Part shown: in pieces, positions 29,283 to 37,291 of the stretch | How positions within the stretch are numbered: position 1 is the first letter of the stretch | Layout of the letters: each line of letters opens with the position of its first letter | Assembly: GCA_001602865.1 (NCBI GenBank) | Contig: LUZF01000008.1 | Span: forward strand, 1 to 48,832 | Direction of reading: 5' to 3' | From: Bacteroidales bacterium Bact_14 | GTDB taxonomy: Bacteria > Bacteroidota > Bacteroidia > Bacteroidales > UBA932 | DNA length: 48,832 nucleotides | Notes under the pieces: generated by a model | Database searches by the model: none | The model's input: only the letters and a program-made list of their open reading frames with translations | What the model was told of the DNA's origin: nothing | Program-made: the position numbers and the translations under genes

Positions 29283-30782
29283 ATGCCAGACCAGGCCAAG
29301 AAAACGTCCCGGAAGCGGGAACAGGCAGCGAATCTGGACACCATAGGGCTTGAGATGGGAAACAAACCGCCTCAGGCTCTTGATGTTGAAGAGGCGGTGC
29401 TGGGTGCGATGCTCCTCGAGCCGGCGTCCGTGGACGCGGCGATGGAGGAGCTGACCGCCTCGTGCTTCTACGACCCCCGCCACCGGATGATTTTCGAGGC
29501 GATGACGCACCTCGTCGCGGAGCATACCTCCGTGGACCTGATCACGGTGAGCGCCAAGCTGAAGGCCGAGGGCAACCTCGAGGCCGTCGGCGGCGCGATC
29601 GCGCTGGCGCAGCTCTCCGAGCGGGTCGGCGCGGCCGCGAACCTGGAGTTCTACCTGAAGATCCTCAAGCAGAAGACGATCCAGCGCGACCTGATCACGG
29701 CTTCCTACGAGATCCTGAAGCAGTCCTACGACGACAGCGTCAATGTCGACGACCTGATCGACGCGGCCCAGACGAAAGTCTTCGCCGCGATCCAGAACAA
29801 CGTCCGCCGCGAAGTCCAGGACATCGGCTCCGTGATCAATATGGCGATGTCGGACCTGCAGGAGATGCAGAGCGCCGACGGCCCGACGGGCGTGCGCTCC
29901 GGCTTTGCGAGCCTCGACCGCATCACCCAGGGCTGGCAGAAGTCCGACCTCATCATCCTCGCCGCCCGCCCCTCCGTGGGTAAGACCGCCTTCGCGATGA
30001 ACATCGCCCGCAACGCCGCGGTGCAGTTCCACAAGCCGGTCGCCTTCTTCTCCCTGGAAATGTCGGCCATCCAGCTCGCGAAGCGCCTGATGACCTCCGA
30101 GTCCGGCCTCAGCGCCGACAAGATCAAGGGCGGCGTCAAACTCGAAAACTACGAGTGGGAGCAGCTCGAATACAAGCTGCGCAACCTCTCGAAAGCCCCC
30201 CTCTACATCGACGATACCCCGGGTATCCCGGTGATGGAGTTCCGTACCAAGGCGAAAACCCTCGTGAAGAGCAAGCAGGTGGCCCTCATCGTCGTGGACT
30301 ACCTCCAGCTGATGCAGGGTCCGTCCGAGCTGCGGGGTATGCGCGAACAGGAAGTCGCGGCGATCTCGCGGACGCTGAAGGCGACCGCGAAGGAGCTCGA
30401 AGTCCCGATCATCGCACTGTCGCAGCTCTCCCGCCAGGCGGTGCAGCGCACCGGCGGCAACGGCAAGCCCCAGCTGAGCGACCTGCGTGAGTCCGGCTCC
30501 ATCGAGCAGGACGCCGATATGGTCCTCTTCATCCACCGCCCGGACTACATCGGCCTCTCCGAGAATCCGGAAGAGCGTGAGCTGACCCAGATCATCATCG
30601 CGAAGCACCGCAACGGCGAGATCGGTGAAATCCCGATGCGCTTCAAGAGCGAGCAGATCCGTTTCGTGGAAATGGACGACGCCCTCGACGTGCAGGCCCA
30701 GAACGTGGCCTCCGCGATGAACAACGATGCCGTCGACTTCGGCGGCGCCTCCGATTTTGAATCCTATCAGGGAGGAATGTAA
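29283..30782 (+). CDS. dnaB: Replicative DNA helicase
   Basis: 499 residues. The N-terminal primase-interacting domain (EEAVLGAMLLEPASVDAAM) is followed by a RecA-like motor with P-loop ARPSVGKT at 228-235, FSLEMSAIQLAKRLM, the Walker B strand VALIVVDYLQLM and SQLSRQAVQRTG...LSDLRESGSIEQDADMVLF. It unwinds DNA at the replication fork as a hexameric ring. Start ATG at 29283; no intein. Confidence 0.98.
   Translation: MPDQAKKTSRKREQAANLDTIGLEMGNKPPQALDVEEAVLGAMLLEPASVDAAMEELTASCFYDPRHRMIFEAMTHLVAEHTSVDLITVSAKLKAEGNLEAVGGAIALAQLSERVGAAANLEFYLKILKQKTIQRDLITASYEILKQSYDDSVNVDDLIDAAQTKVFAAIQNNVRREVQDIGSVINMAMSDLQEMQSADGPTGVRSGFASLDRITQGWQKSDLIILAARPSVGKTAFAMNIARNAAVQFHKPVAFFSLEMSAIQLAKRLMTSESGLSADKIKGGVKLENYEWEQLEYKLRNLSKAPLYIDDTPGIPVMEFRTKAKTLVKSKQVALIVVDYLQLMQGPSELRGMREQEVAAISRTLKATAKELEVPIIALSQLSRQAVQRTGGNGKPQLSDLRESGSIEQDADMVLFIHRPDYIGLSENPEERELTQIIIAKHRNGEIGEIPMRFKSEQIRFVEMDDALDVQAQNVASAMNNDAVDFGGASDFESYQGGM
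30770..30775 (+). promoter_or_regulatory. Shine-Dalgarno sequence of rseC
   Basis: GGGAGG eight bases before the rseC ATG, inside the 3' end of dnaB. Confidence 0.55.
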
Positions 30783-30783
30783 T

Positions 30784-31206
30784 ATGGCGAGGGAGGAGAT
30801 ATCGCATACCGGCAAGATCGTGGATATCGATCCGCAGTTTACGACCGTGGAGATCGTCTCCGAGGCTGCCTGCGCGAGCTGCCACGCCGCCGGGCTCTGC
30901 GGCATCTCCGAGTACAAGACCAAAGCCGTGCAGGTGCCGACCTCCGCGACCGTGCTATATGAGCCCGGCGAGGAGGTGGATGTCGTCCTGAAGGCCTCGA
31001 TGGGCCACAAGGCGGTCTGGCTCGCCTATGTACTGCCGCTGGTGATCCTGCTGGGCGGCATCCTCCTGGCCCTGAAGCTGGGCGCCGGGGAGCTGCTCGC
31101 CGCGCTCGCCGCCGTCGGGGCCGTCTGCCTGTATTACCTGGGAATCTACCTGCTGCGCGACAAGCTGCGGGACGAGTATATTTTTACGATACGCAAAAAG
31201 TTATGA
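30784..31206 (+). CDS. rseC: RseC/MucC-type SoxR-reducing-system protein
   Basis: 140 residues. The cytoplasmic N-terminal half has a cysteine cluster (ACASCHAAGLCGISEY) that may hold an iron-sulfur cluster, then two membrane helices (about 82-100 and 105-125). In other bacteria RseC works with the Rsx/Rnf complex to keep SoxR reduced. Here it leads the rnf genes and overlaps rnfB by ATGA, supporting a role as an Rnf accessory protein. No soxR is in the window. Confidence 0.9.
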   Translation: MAREEISHTGKIVDIDPQFTTVEIVSEAACASCHAAGLCGISEYKTKAVQVPTSATVLYEPGEEVDVVLKASMGHKAVWLAYVLPLVILLGGILLALKLGAGELLAALAAVGAVCLYYLGIYLLRDKLRDEYIFTIRKKL

Positions 31207-32075
31207 CGGAAACGATTCTCTGGACTGTTGCAATCCTGGCGGGTCTCGGCCTGCTGTTGTCCGTCGTCCTTTTCCTCATCGCGAAGAAGTTCCGGGTCGA
31301 GGAAGATCCGCGGATCGACAAGGTCGAGGCGGTGATGCCGGGGGCGAACTGCGGCGGCTGCGGCTATGCCGGTTGCCGGGCGTTCGCCGCTTCGGCCGTG
31401 GCCGCCCCGAACCTGGACAACCATTTCTGTCCGGTCGGCGGCAATGCGGTGATGAAGCAGGTGGCGGACATTCTGGGCTATGAGGTGCAGGAGAAAGCGC
31501 CGATGGTGGCGATCGTCCGCTGCAACGGCAGCTGCGCCAACCGGCCGAAGACGAGCGAGTACGACGGCGTGAAATCCTGTATCGCGAAAGCCTCACTCTA
31601 CGCCGGCGACACGGGCTGTTCCTTTGGCTGCCTCGGCTGCGGGGACTGCGTCGCCGCCTGCCAGTTCGGCGCCATCGCGATGGATCCGGAAACGGGCCTT
31701 CCCGTCGTGGATGAGGAGAAATGTACCGCCTGCGGCGCCTGCGCCAAGGCCTGTCCGAAGCAGATCATCGAGCTCCGGAAGAAGGGCCCGCGCGGGATGC
31801 GTGTCTATGTCAGCTGTGTCAACAAGGACAAGGGGGCCGTCGCCCGCAAGGCCTGCGCGGCCGCCTGCATCGGCTGCGGCAAGTGCGTCAAGGTCTGCGC
31901 CAGCGACGCCATCACCCTCGAGAACAACCTTTCCTACATTGATTTCGCGAAGTGCCGCCTCTGCAAGAAGTGCGTCGCCGAATGCCCGACGGGCGCGATC
32001 ATCGCCGTCAATTTCCCGGTCATCAAGCCGAAGCCGACCCCGGTCGAAGTGAAAAAGGAGGAGGAGTATGCGTAA
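31203..32075 (+). CDS. rnfB: Rnf complex subunit RnfB
   Basis: 290 residues. An N-terminal membrane helix (about 6-26) is followed by the 4Fe-4S domain with CGGCGYAGC and a downstream Cys in HFCPVGG. Then come four ferredoxin motifs of the form CxxCxxCxxxC (CLGCGDCVAAC, CTACGACAKAC, CIGCGKCVKVC, CRLCKKCVAEC), two more than the short enterobacterial RsxB. It is the entry point for electrons from reduced ferredoxin. The start overlaps rseC (ATGA) and the end overlaps rnfC. Confidence 0.96.
   Translation: MTETILWTVAILAGLGLLLSVVLFLIAKKFRVEEDPRIDKVEAVMPGANCGGCGYAGCRAFAASAVAAPNLDNHFCPVGGNAVMKQVADILGYEVQEKAPMVAIVRCNGSCANRPKTSEYDGVKSCIAKASLYAGDTGCSFGCLGCGDCVAACQFGAIAMDPETGLPVVDEEKCTACGACAKACPKQIIELRKKGPRGMRVYVSCVNKDKGAVARKACAAACIGCGKCVKVCASDAITLENNLSYIDFAKCRLCKKCVAECPTGAIIAVNFPVIKPKPTPVEVKKEEEYA
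32055..32061 (+). promoter_or_regulatory. Shine-Dalgarno sequence of rnfC
   Basis: AAGGAGG, followed by a further GAGGAG, six bases before the rnfC ATG and inside the 3' end of rnfB. Confidence 0.65.
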
Positions 32076-33396
32076 ACTGACTTTCCCTATCGGCGGTGTC
32101 CATCCGGAGGATATGAAATACTCCCGCGGCCACGCGATCGAGGTGCTGCCGCTTCCGCCGGTCGTGTATGTGTCCGTCGCCCAGCACCTGGGCGCGCCGG
32201 CCGTGCCCTGCGTCGCCGTCGGCGACAAGGTGAAGACCGGCCAGGTCGTCGCCGAACCGGGCGGATTCATCTCCGCCTATGTCCATTCGCCGGTCTCCGG
32301 CACCGTAAAAACCATCGGTCCCCGCGCGGACATCGCCGGCCGGCCGGTGACCCACATCGAAATCGTCGTCGAAGGCGACGAGTGGATGGAGGGCATCGAC
32401 CTCTCCGAGGATCTCGTGACGGAGATTCCGACCGACCGCGAGGCCGTGCTCGAGAAGATCAAGGCCTGCGGCGTCGTGGGCCTGGGCGGTGCGACCTTCC
32501 CGACCCACGTGAAGCTCAATCCGCCGAAGGACGCCAAGGCCGAATGCCTGATCGTGGACGGCGCCGAATGTGAGCCGTACCTGACCAGCGACCACCGCAT
32601 CATGGTCGAGAAGCCCGACCAGATCGTCGTCGGCGCCGCGATCATGCAGATGGTGCTCGGCGGCTGCCGGGTCGTCATCGCCGTGGAAGAGAACAAGCCG
32701 GACGCCATCGCCGCGCTCGACGCCGCGATCGGACGCCTGGGTTACAAGAATATAGAGGTCGCGACCCTGAAGATGAAATATCCGCAGGGCAGCGAGAAGC
32801 AGCTGATCAACGCGGTCCTCGGCCGCCAGGTGAAATCCGGCGCGTTGCCGATCAGCGTCGGCGCCGTCGTCCAGAACACCGGCACCGTGCTGGCGGTCTA
32901 CGACGCCGTCCAGAAGAACCGGCCGCTGATTACCAACGTGCTGACCGTGACCGGCGACTGCATCTCCGGCGACAGGATGCACAACTATCTTTTCCGCATC
33001 GGCATGCCGCTGAGTTACATCGCGGATTACGCCGGCGGCGTGCCCGCCGACGCCGCGAAGATCGTCAGCGGCGGCACGATGATGGGCAAGCCCATCGCCA
33101 ACCTGGACGCCGCAGCCATCAAGGGTACGCCCGCCATCCTGTATCTGAGCGAGGAGGTGACGCGGCGCAAGCCCGAAGGCTCCTGCATCCGCTGCGGCCG
33201 CTGCTCCGACGCGTGCCCGATGGGCCTGGAGCCGTTCCTGCTGAACCGCCTGTACAAGGCGGACGATCTGGCGGCGCTGAAGGAAAATGCCGTCCAGGAC
33301 TGCATCGAATGTGGCTGCTGCCTCTACAGCTGCCCGTCGTTCATTCCGCTGCTTGACAACATCCGTATGGCGAAGGCCAAGGTTAAAAAGCTTTAG
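32068..33396 (+). CDS. rnfC: Rnf complex subunit RnfC
   Basis: 442 residues. The N-terminal GGVHPEDMKY and a biotinyl-lipoyl-like fold precede the FMN/NADH-binding region GLGGATFPTHVKL and the DGAECEPYL loop. Two 4Fe-4S motifs are at the C-terminus (CIRCGRCSDACP and CIECGCCLYSCP). It is the NADH-reducing arm on the cytoplasmic side. Its ATG overlaps the rnfB end by 8 bases. Confidence 0.96.
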   Translation: MRKLTFPIGGVHPEDMKYSRGHAIEVLPLPPVVYVSVAQHLGAPAVPCVAVGDKVKTGQVVAEPGGFISAYVHSPVSGTVKTIGPRADIAGRPVTHIEIVVEGDEWMEGIDLSEDLVTEIPTDREAVLEKIKACGVVGLGGATFPTHVKLNPPKDAKAECLIVDGAECEPYLTSDHRIMVEKPDQIVVGAAIMQMVLGGCRVVIAVEENKPDAIAALDAAIGRLGYKNIEVATLKMKYPQGSEKQLINAVLGRQVKSGALPISVGAVVQNTGTVLAVYDAVQKNRPLITNVLTVTGDCISGDRMHNYLFRIGMPLSYIADYAGGVPADAAKIVSGGTMMGKPIANLDAAAIKGTPAILYLSEEVTRRKPEGSCIRCGRCSDACPMGLEPFLLNRLYKADDLAALKENAVQDCIECGCCLYSCPSFIPLLDNIRMAKAKVKKL

Positions 33397-33400
33397 GAGG
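33395..33400 (+). promoter_or_regulatory. Shine-Dalgarno sequence of rnfD
   Basis: AGGAGG, overlapping the rnfC stop codon and five bases before the rnfD ATG. Confidence 0.65.
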
Positions 33401-33405
33401 GATTT

Positions 33406-34371
33406 ATGGATAAGTTTCTCGTTTCTCCGCCCCCGCACGCGCATTCGCCGCGCACGACCGCATCGCTGATGCGGGACGTGATCATCGCGCTGCTGCCGGC
33501 GACCATCGTCGCAGTCGTGTTTTACGGCTGGTCGCTGGTGCTGGTGCTCGCGGTCAGCGTGGCTTCCTGCGTACTGCTGGAGTGGGCGATTTGCAAATGG
33601 CTGATGAAACGCCCCTTCGAATGCCCTGAGGCGGCTGTCGTGACCGGCCTGCTGCTGGCGCTGAGCCTGCCGTACACAACCCCCTGGTGGGTGGTGCTGA
33701 TCGGTGCGGCGTTCGCCATCGGCGTGGTGAAGATGACTTTCGGAGGCCTGGGACAGAATGTGTTCAACCCGGCTTCCGCGGCCCGCGTGTTCCTGCTCGT
33801 GTCCTTCCCGTCCTACCTGACCCACTGGGAGATGCCGCAGAGGCTGTTCGGCGCGGACGCCGTGACCGGCCCGACGGTGCTCAGCCTGGCGAACGAAGGC
33901 GGGACGCAGGCGCTCGCGAACCTGTCGCAGATGGGCTGGCATCCGCTTTTCGCCTATGTGGGCGGCTCCGCCGGTGAGATTTCCGTACTGGCGCTGCTGG
34001 TGGGCTTCGCCTACCTGCTGCTGCGGCGGGTGGTGAAGATCTGGATTCCGCTGTCGATCTTCGTGACCGTCGCTGCGGTGTCCGCAGTCTTCCACGCAAT
34101 CGATCCCGTGACCTATACCGGCCCCATTTTCAACTTGCTCTCGGGCGGTCTTGTGCTGGGCGCCTGCTTTATGGCGACGGATTATGTGACTTCGCCGATG
34201 ACGTCGAAGGGCGGCGTGATCTTCGGCTTCGGTATCGGTCTCCTCGTGATGATGATCCGCTACTTCGGAGCGTACCCGGAGGGCGTTTCCTTTGCGATTC
34301 TGTTGATGAACATGGCGGTGCCGCTGATCGACCGTTGGTGCCACCAGCCTAAATTCGGGAGGGAGGAGTAG
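33406..34371 (+). CDS. rnfD: Rnf complex subunit RnfD
   Basis: 321 residues with about nine or ten membrane helices. The N-terminal VSPPPHAHSPRTTASLMRDVIIALLPA is diagnostic of the NqrB/RnfD family. A candidate flavinylation threonine is Thr157 in TGPTVLSL, in place of the common S/T-G-A-T. It carries FMN and part of the ion-translocating path. Confidence 0.95.
   Translation: MDKFLVSPPPHAHSPRTTASLMRDVIIALLPATIVAVVFYGWSLVLVLAVSVASCVLLEWAICKWLMKRPFECPEAAVVTGLLLALSLPYTTPWWVVLIGAAFAIGVVKMTFGGLGQNVFNPASAARVFLLVSFPSYLTHWEMPQRLFGADAVTGPTVLSLANEGGTQALANLSQMGWHPLFAYVGGSAGEISVLALLVGFAYLLLRRVVKIWIPLSIFVTVAAVSAVFHAIDPVTYTGPIFNLLSGGLVLGACFMATDYVTSPMTSKGGVIFGFGIGLLVMMIRYFGAYPEGVSFAILLMNMAVPLIDRWCHQPKFGREE
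34361..34366 (+). promoter_or_regulatory. Shine-Dalgarno sequence of rnfG
   Basis: GGGAGG, eight bases before the rnfG ATG. Confidence 0.65.
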
Positions 34372-34374
34372 CGT

Positions 34375-34986
34375 ATGGCGGCAAAATCGACATTCGGGAA
34401 TATGGTGCTCTGCCTGACGGCGGTGTGCCTCCTGTGCGGCGCGCTGCTCGGCCTCGTGTATGCGGCGACGGGCGACGCAATCCAGGCGGCCTCGCTGAAG
34501 GCGCTCCAGGCGTCCATCGGACAGGTGCTTCCGGAAGGAGGCGAGATCTCCGAGGCGGTGACGCTGGAAGAGGAGGACCAGACTTTTGAATATTATGTTT
34601 CCAGCAAGGACGGCAAGACGCTCGGGTATGCGGTGAAATCCGTGGTGAGCGGCTTCGGCGGCCCGCTGACCCTGATGGTCGGAGTGCTTCCGGACGGGAC
34701 GGTGTACAACACCTCGGTGCTTTCCCACAGCGAGACCCCGGGCCTCGGCGCGAAATGCGCGACGGACCCGGCGTTCGTGGCGCAGTGGAAGGGCTTCCCG
34801 GCCTCCAAGGCGTTGAAACTCAAGAAGGACGGAGGGGATGTGGATGCCATCACGGCGTCGACGATCACCTCGCGTGCCTATACGCTCGCCGTCGCGAACG
34901 CGGTGGCGGTTGTTGCATTCCTGGAAGGAAAGAGCGGGGATGTGGATGCATCCACGGGCGCTTCTTCCGAAAACTGGGGAGGATAG
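34375..34986 (+). CDS. rnfG: Rnf complex subunit RnfG
   Basis: 203 residues. One N-terminal membrane helix, then a periplasmic FMN-binding domain. The covalent FMN site is Thr163 in DAITASTITSRA, the family's S/T-G-A-T position with Ala and Ser in the middle, and SETPGLGAKC is the other conserved motif. It passes electrons through the membrane arm. It starts three bases after rnfD. Confidence 0.95.
   Translation: MAAKSTFGNMVLCLTAVCLLCGALLGLVYAATGDAIQAASLKALQASIGQVLPEGGEISEAVTLEEEDQTFEYYVSSKDGKTLGYAVKSVVSGFGGPLTLMVGVLPDGTVYNTSVLSHSETPGLGAKCATDPAFVAQWKGFPASKALKLKKDGGDVDAITASTITSRAYTLAVANAVAVVAFLEGKSGDVDASTGASSENWGG
34976..34982 (+). promoter_or_regulatory. Shine-Dalgarno sequence of rnfE
   Basis: GGGGAGG, seven bases before the rnfE ATG, at the rnfG 3' end. 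Confidence 0.65.
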
Positions 34987-34989
34987 GCG

Positions 34990-35574
34990 ATGGGAAAGAA
35001 GATATCACTCATCCTGGACGGATTCGTCAGGAACAATCCGACCTTCGTGCTGGTCCTCGGGATGTGCCCGACGCTGGCGACGACGACTTCGGCGGTGAAC
35101 GGCCTGGCGATGGGTCTCGCCACGCTCTTCGTCCTGGTGTTCTCCAATATGGCGATTTCCGCGATTGCGCCGATGGTGCCTGACAAGGTCCATATTCCGG
35201 TCTACATCGTGGTGATTGCGACTTTCGTGACGGTGCTGCAGTTGCTGATGCAGGCGTTCGTGCCGTCGGTGTATGCGACCCTGGGCCTGTTTATCCCGCT
35301 GATCGTCGTGAACTGCATCGTGCTCGGCCGCGCCGAAGCCTTCGCCAACAAGAACGGCGTCGTGGCTTCCGCGCTGGACGGCATCGGCGTGGGCCTCGGC
35401 TTTACGGTCTCGCTGACCGTGATCGGCATCGTCCGCGAGATCCTCGGCAGCGGCTCCGTCTTCGGATGGAAGTTCATCGCCGGCGACGGCATCCTCGCAT
35501 TCGTGATGGCGCCGGGTGCGTTCCTCGTGCTGGGCTACCTGATGGCCCTGTTCAACAAATACCTGAAAAAGTAA
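34990..35574 (+). CDS. rnfE: Rnf complex subunit RnfE
   Basis: 194 residues, six membrane helices. The half-site cysteines for the intramembrane iron-sulfur cluster shared with RnfA are in LGMCPTLA and VVNCIVLGRAEAFA. Start after GNNPTF-type family pattern (DGFVRNNPTFVLVLGMCP). It starts three bases after rnfG. Confidence 0.96.
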   Translation: MGKKISLILDGFVRNNPTFVLVLGMCPTLATTTSAVNGLAMGLATLFVLVFSNMAISAIAPMVPDKVHIPVYIVVIATFVTVLQLLMQAFVPSVYATLGLFIPLIVVNCIVLGRAEAFANKNGVVASALDGIGVGLGFTVSLTVIGIVREILGSGSVFGWKFIAGDGILAFVMAPGAFLVLGYLMALFNKYLKK

Positions 35575-35579
35575 GGAGG
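35573..35579 (+). promoter_or_regulatory. Shine-Dalgarno sequence of rnfA
   Basis: AAGGAGG, seven bases before the rnfA ATG. Confidence 0.7.
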
Positions 35580-35586
35580 CTGCGCT

Positions 35587-36186
35587 ATGGAATATTTCCT
35601 GATCATCATTTCCGCGATCTTCGTCAATAACATCCTGTTGGCGCAGTTCCTCGGCATCTGCCCGTTCCTGGGCGTGTCGAACCGGCTTTCGACCGCGACC
35701 GGTATGTCCGGCGCCGTCTGCTTCGTGATCACGCTCGCGACGGTGGTGACCTACCTGGTGAACCGCTACCTCCTCGTGCCCTTCGGCCTGGAGTTCCTCC
35801 AGACGATCGCGTTCATCCTCGTAATCGCCTCGCTCGTCCAGATCGTCGAGATCGTCCTGAAGAAGATCAGCCCCTCGCTGTACCAGGCGCTGGGTATCTT
35901 CCTGCCGCTGATCACGACGAACTGCGCCGTGCTCGGCGTTGCTATTACGGTTGTGTCGAAGGAGTTTACCTTCGGCGGCGCCGCCCATATGCTGAACCTC
36001 GGTGAGGCGGTGGTGTACGCTTTTGCGACCTCGCTCGGTTACGGCCTCGCGATGGTGCTCTTCGCCGGCCTGCGCGAGCACCTCGCTTCCAACAATGTCC
36101 CGAAGATGTTCCGGGGACTGCCGATCGCGCTGATTACGGTCAGCATTATGGCGATGGCCTTCCTGGGCTTCTCCGGTATGGTTTAG
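35587..36186 (+). CDS. rnfA: Rnf complex subunit RnfA
   Basis: 199 residues, six membrane helices, inverted relative of RnfE. Cluster cysteines are in FLGICPFLGVSN and TTNCAVLGVAI. It is the last rnf gene, giving the order B-C-D-G-E-A used in many Bacteroidales and Clostridia. No terminator is seen in the 36 bases before the next gene. Confidence 0.96.
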   Translation: MEYFLIIISAIFVNNILLAQFLGICPFLGVSNRLSTATGMSGAVCFVITLATVVTYLVNRYLLVPFGLEFLQTIAFILVIASLVQIVEIVLKKISPSLYQALGIFLPLITTNCAVLGVAITVVSKEFTFGGAAHMLNLGEAVVYAFATSLGYGLAMVLFAGLREHLASNNVPKMFRGLPIALITVSIMAMAFLGFSGMV

Positions 36187-36207
36187 GATACTTTTTATCA
36201 ATCTTTT

Positions 36208-36215
36208 TATATTTA
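36208..36215 (+). promoter_or_regulatory. Possible -7 box of the TM2 gene cluster
   Basis: TATATTTA is one base off TAnnTTTG and ends seven bases before the ATG at 36223, implying little or no leader. No -33 box is clear. Confidence 0.3.
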
Positions 36216-36222
36216 CCTAATT

Positions 36223-36633
36223 ATGAAAAAGTTACTTTTGATCCTCGTAGCGGTCTTCGCGGTTTCTTTCGCCGCGAACGCGAACAGCTACACGCTCGAC
36301 GATGCGGCGATCGACGCCCTCGTGGAGAACAGTGTCGAGGTTTCCCCGGTGCTTGACCTGGCGACCCTTCCGGCCCCGCTCGCGGCCAACCTCCCTGCCG
36401 TCGGCAGCCCGAGCCCTGTCGGAGCTTTCCTGCTCTGCTTCTTCCTCGGCGGTTTCGGCGTGCACCGTCACTATCTGGGTACCCGTCCGGGTATGTGGGC
36501 GATCTACACGTTCACTTTCGGCGGCATTTTCGGTATCGTCCCGTTCGTGGACTGGATCATGCTGCTGATCGGATTGGTCGATGACAACATCAGCCCGTAT
36601 GTCGGCAACACGAAATTCTTTATGTGGGCTTAG
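36223..36633 (+). CDS. TM2-domain protein with signal peptide
   Basis: 136 residues. The signal peptide MKKLLLILVAVFAVSFAANA is followed by an acidic/Pro-Ala linker (about 24-65). Then the TM2 domain: AFLLCFFLGGFGVHRHYLG, a short turn and a second helix ending in DWIMLLIGLVDDN. TM2 proteins are two-helix membrane proteins of unknown biochemical role. The next gene starts inside its last 12 codons. Confidence 0.88.
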   Translation: MKKLLLILVAVFAVSFAANANSYTLDDAAIDALVENSVEVSPVLDLATLPAPLAANLPAVGSPSPVGAFLLCFFLGGFGVHRHYLGTRPGMWAIYTFTFGGIFGIVPFVDWIMLLIGLVDDNISPYVGNTKFFMWA

Positions 36634-37291
36634 CTTCCTGCTTTTGCTCTTCGCCGGTCCGCTGTGCCCTGCCCAGCGCAGGGTCAGCGCCGACGTGGAG
36701 GTGAAGCAGGCGCTTGCCGGCAAAGTCATTACAGTCACCAAAAGCGTCTATTGCTCCGGCAATGGACGCTTGGTGATTCATTTCCATACCCCGGAGGAAA
36801 TGTTCGTAGTCACGAATCCGCTCGGGGAAGCCCGCGTCTATGTCCCGAAATCCGGGAAGGACGACGGCGGGGAAAACATCGGCCTGAGTTCCCGCGACGA
36901 ACTGCTCTACCTGTTCCTGTCGGGCCGCACCGATGACCTGGGCGTGACCCAGGACGGATACAGGCTTGTATCCACAGTGAACGAGGAAGGACTCCTGAAG
37001 AAGACCTTCGTCTCGGACCAGAACGGCTCCCTGCCCAAAATCGAAATCGTGTACCAGAATTATCTCCCGATCTATCTTGCGTATCTGGACGCGACCGGCA
37101 AGGCCGTCAACAAGACTTATTTCTCGAATTATTCGTACTTCCAGCGCTTCGTGTTTCCCTGTCGCGTGACGAACATCACCTATCCGACGCCCAGGGATTC
37201 CGCGGTAGTCAGGACGCTGTATTCCAATCTCAAAGTGGACTCGAATGACCCGCTTTTCGATTACGACATTCCTGCTGCTGGTCAGCGTTAG
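36599..37291 (+). CDS. Exported LolA-like protein, function unknown
   Basis: 230 residues from the ATG at 36599 (an ATG six codons earlier is also possible). Signal peptide with hydrophobic core CGLSFLLLLFAGPLCPAQ. The mature part looks like the half-barrel of LolA-type lipid/lipoprotein carriers (VTKSVYCSGNGRLVIHFHTP, MFVVTNPLGEARVYVPKSG, then PKIEIVYQNYLPIYL), but I see no decisive motif. The first 35 bases lie within the TM2 gene and the last 47 within the next gene. Confidence 0.65.
   Translation: MSATRNSLCGLSFLLLLFAGPLCPAQRRVSADVEVKQALAGKVITVTKSVYCSGNGRLVIHFHTPEEMFVVTNPLGEARVYVPKSGKDDGGENIGLSSRDELLYLFLSGRTDDLGVTQDGYRLVSTVNEEGLLKKTFVSDQNGSLPKIEIVYQNYLPIYLAYLDATGKAVNKTYFSNYSYFQRFVFPCRVTNITYPTPRDSAVVRTLYSNLKVDSNDPLFDYDIPAAGQR

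Noticed and set aside
32023..34728. Open frame of 901 codons on the minus strand opposite rnfC-rnfG
   Set aside because: His/Arg-rich translation without domains; the plus strand encodes conserved Rnf subunits.
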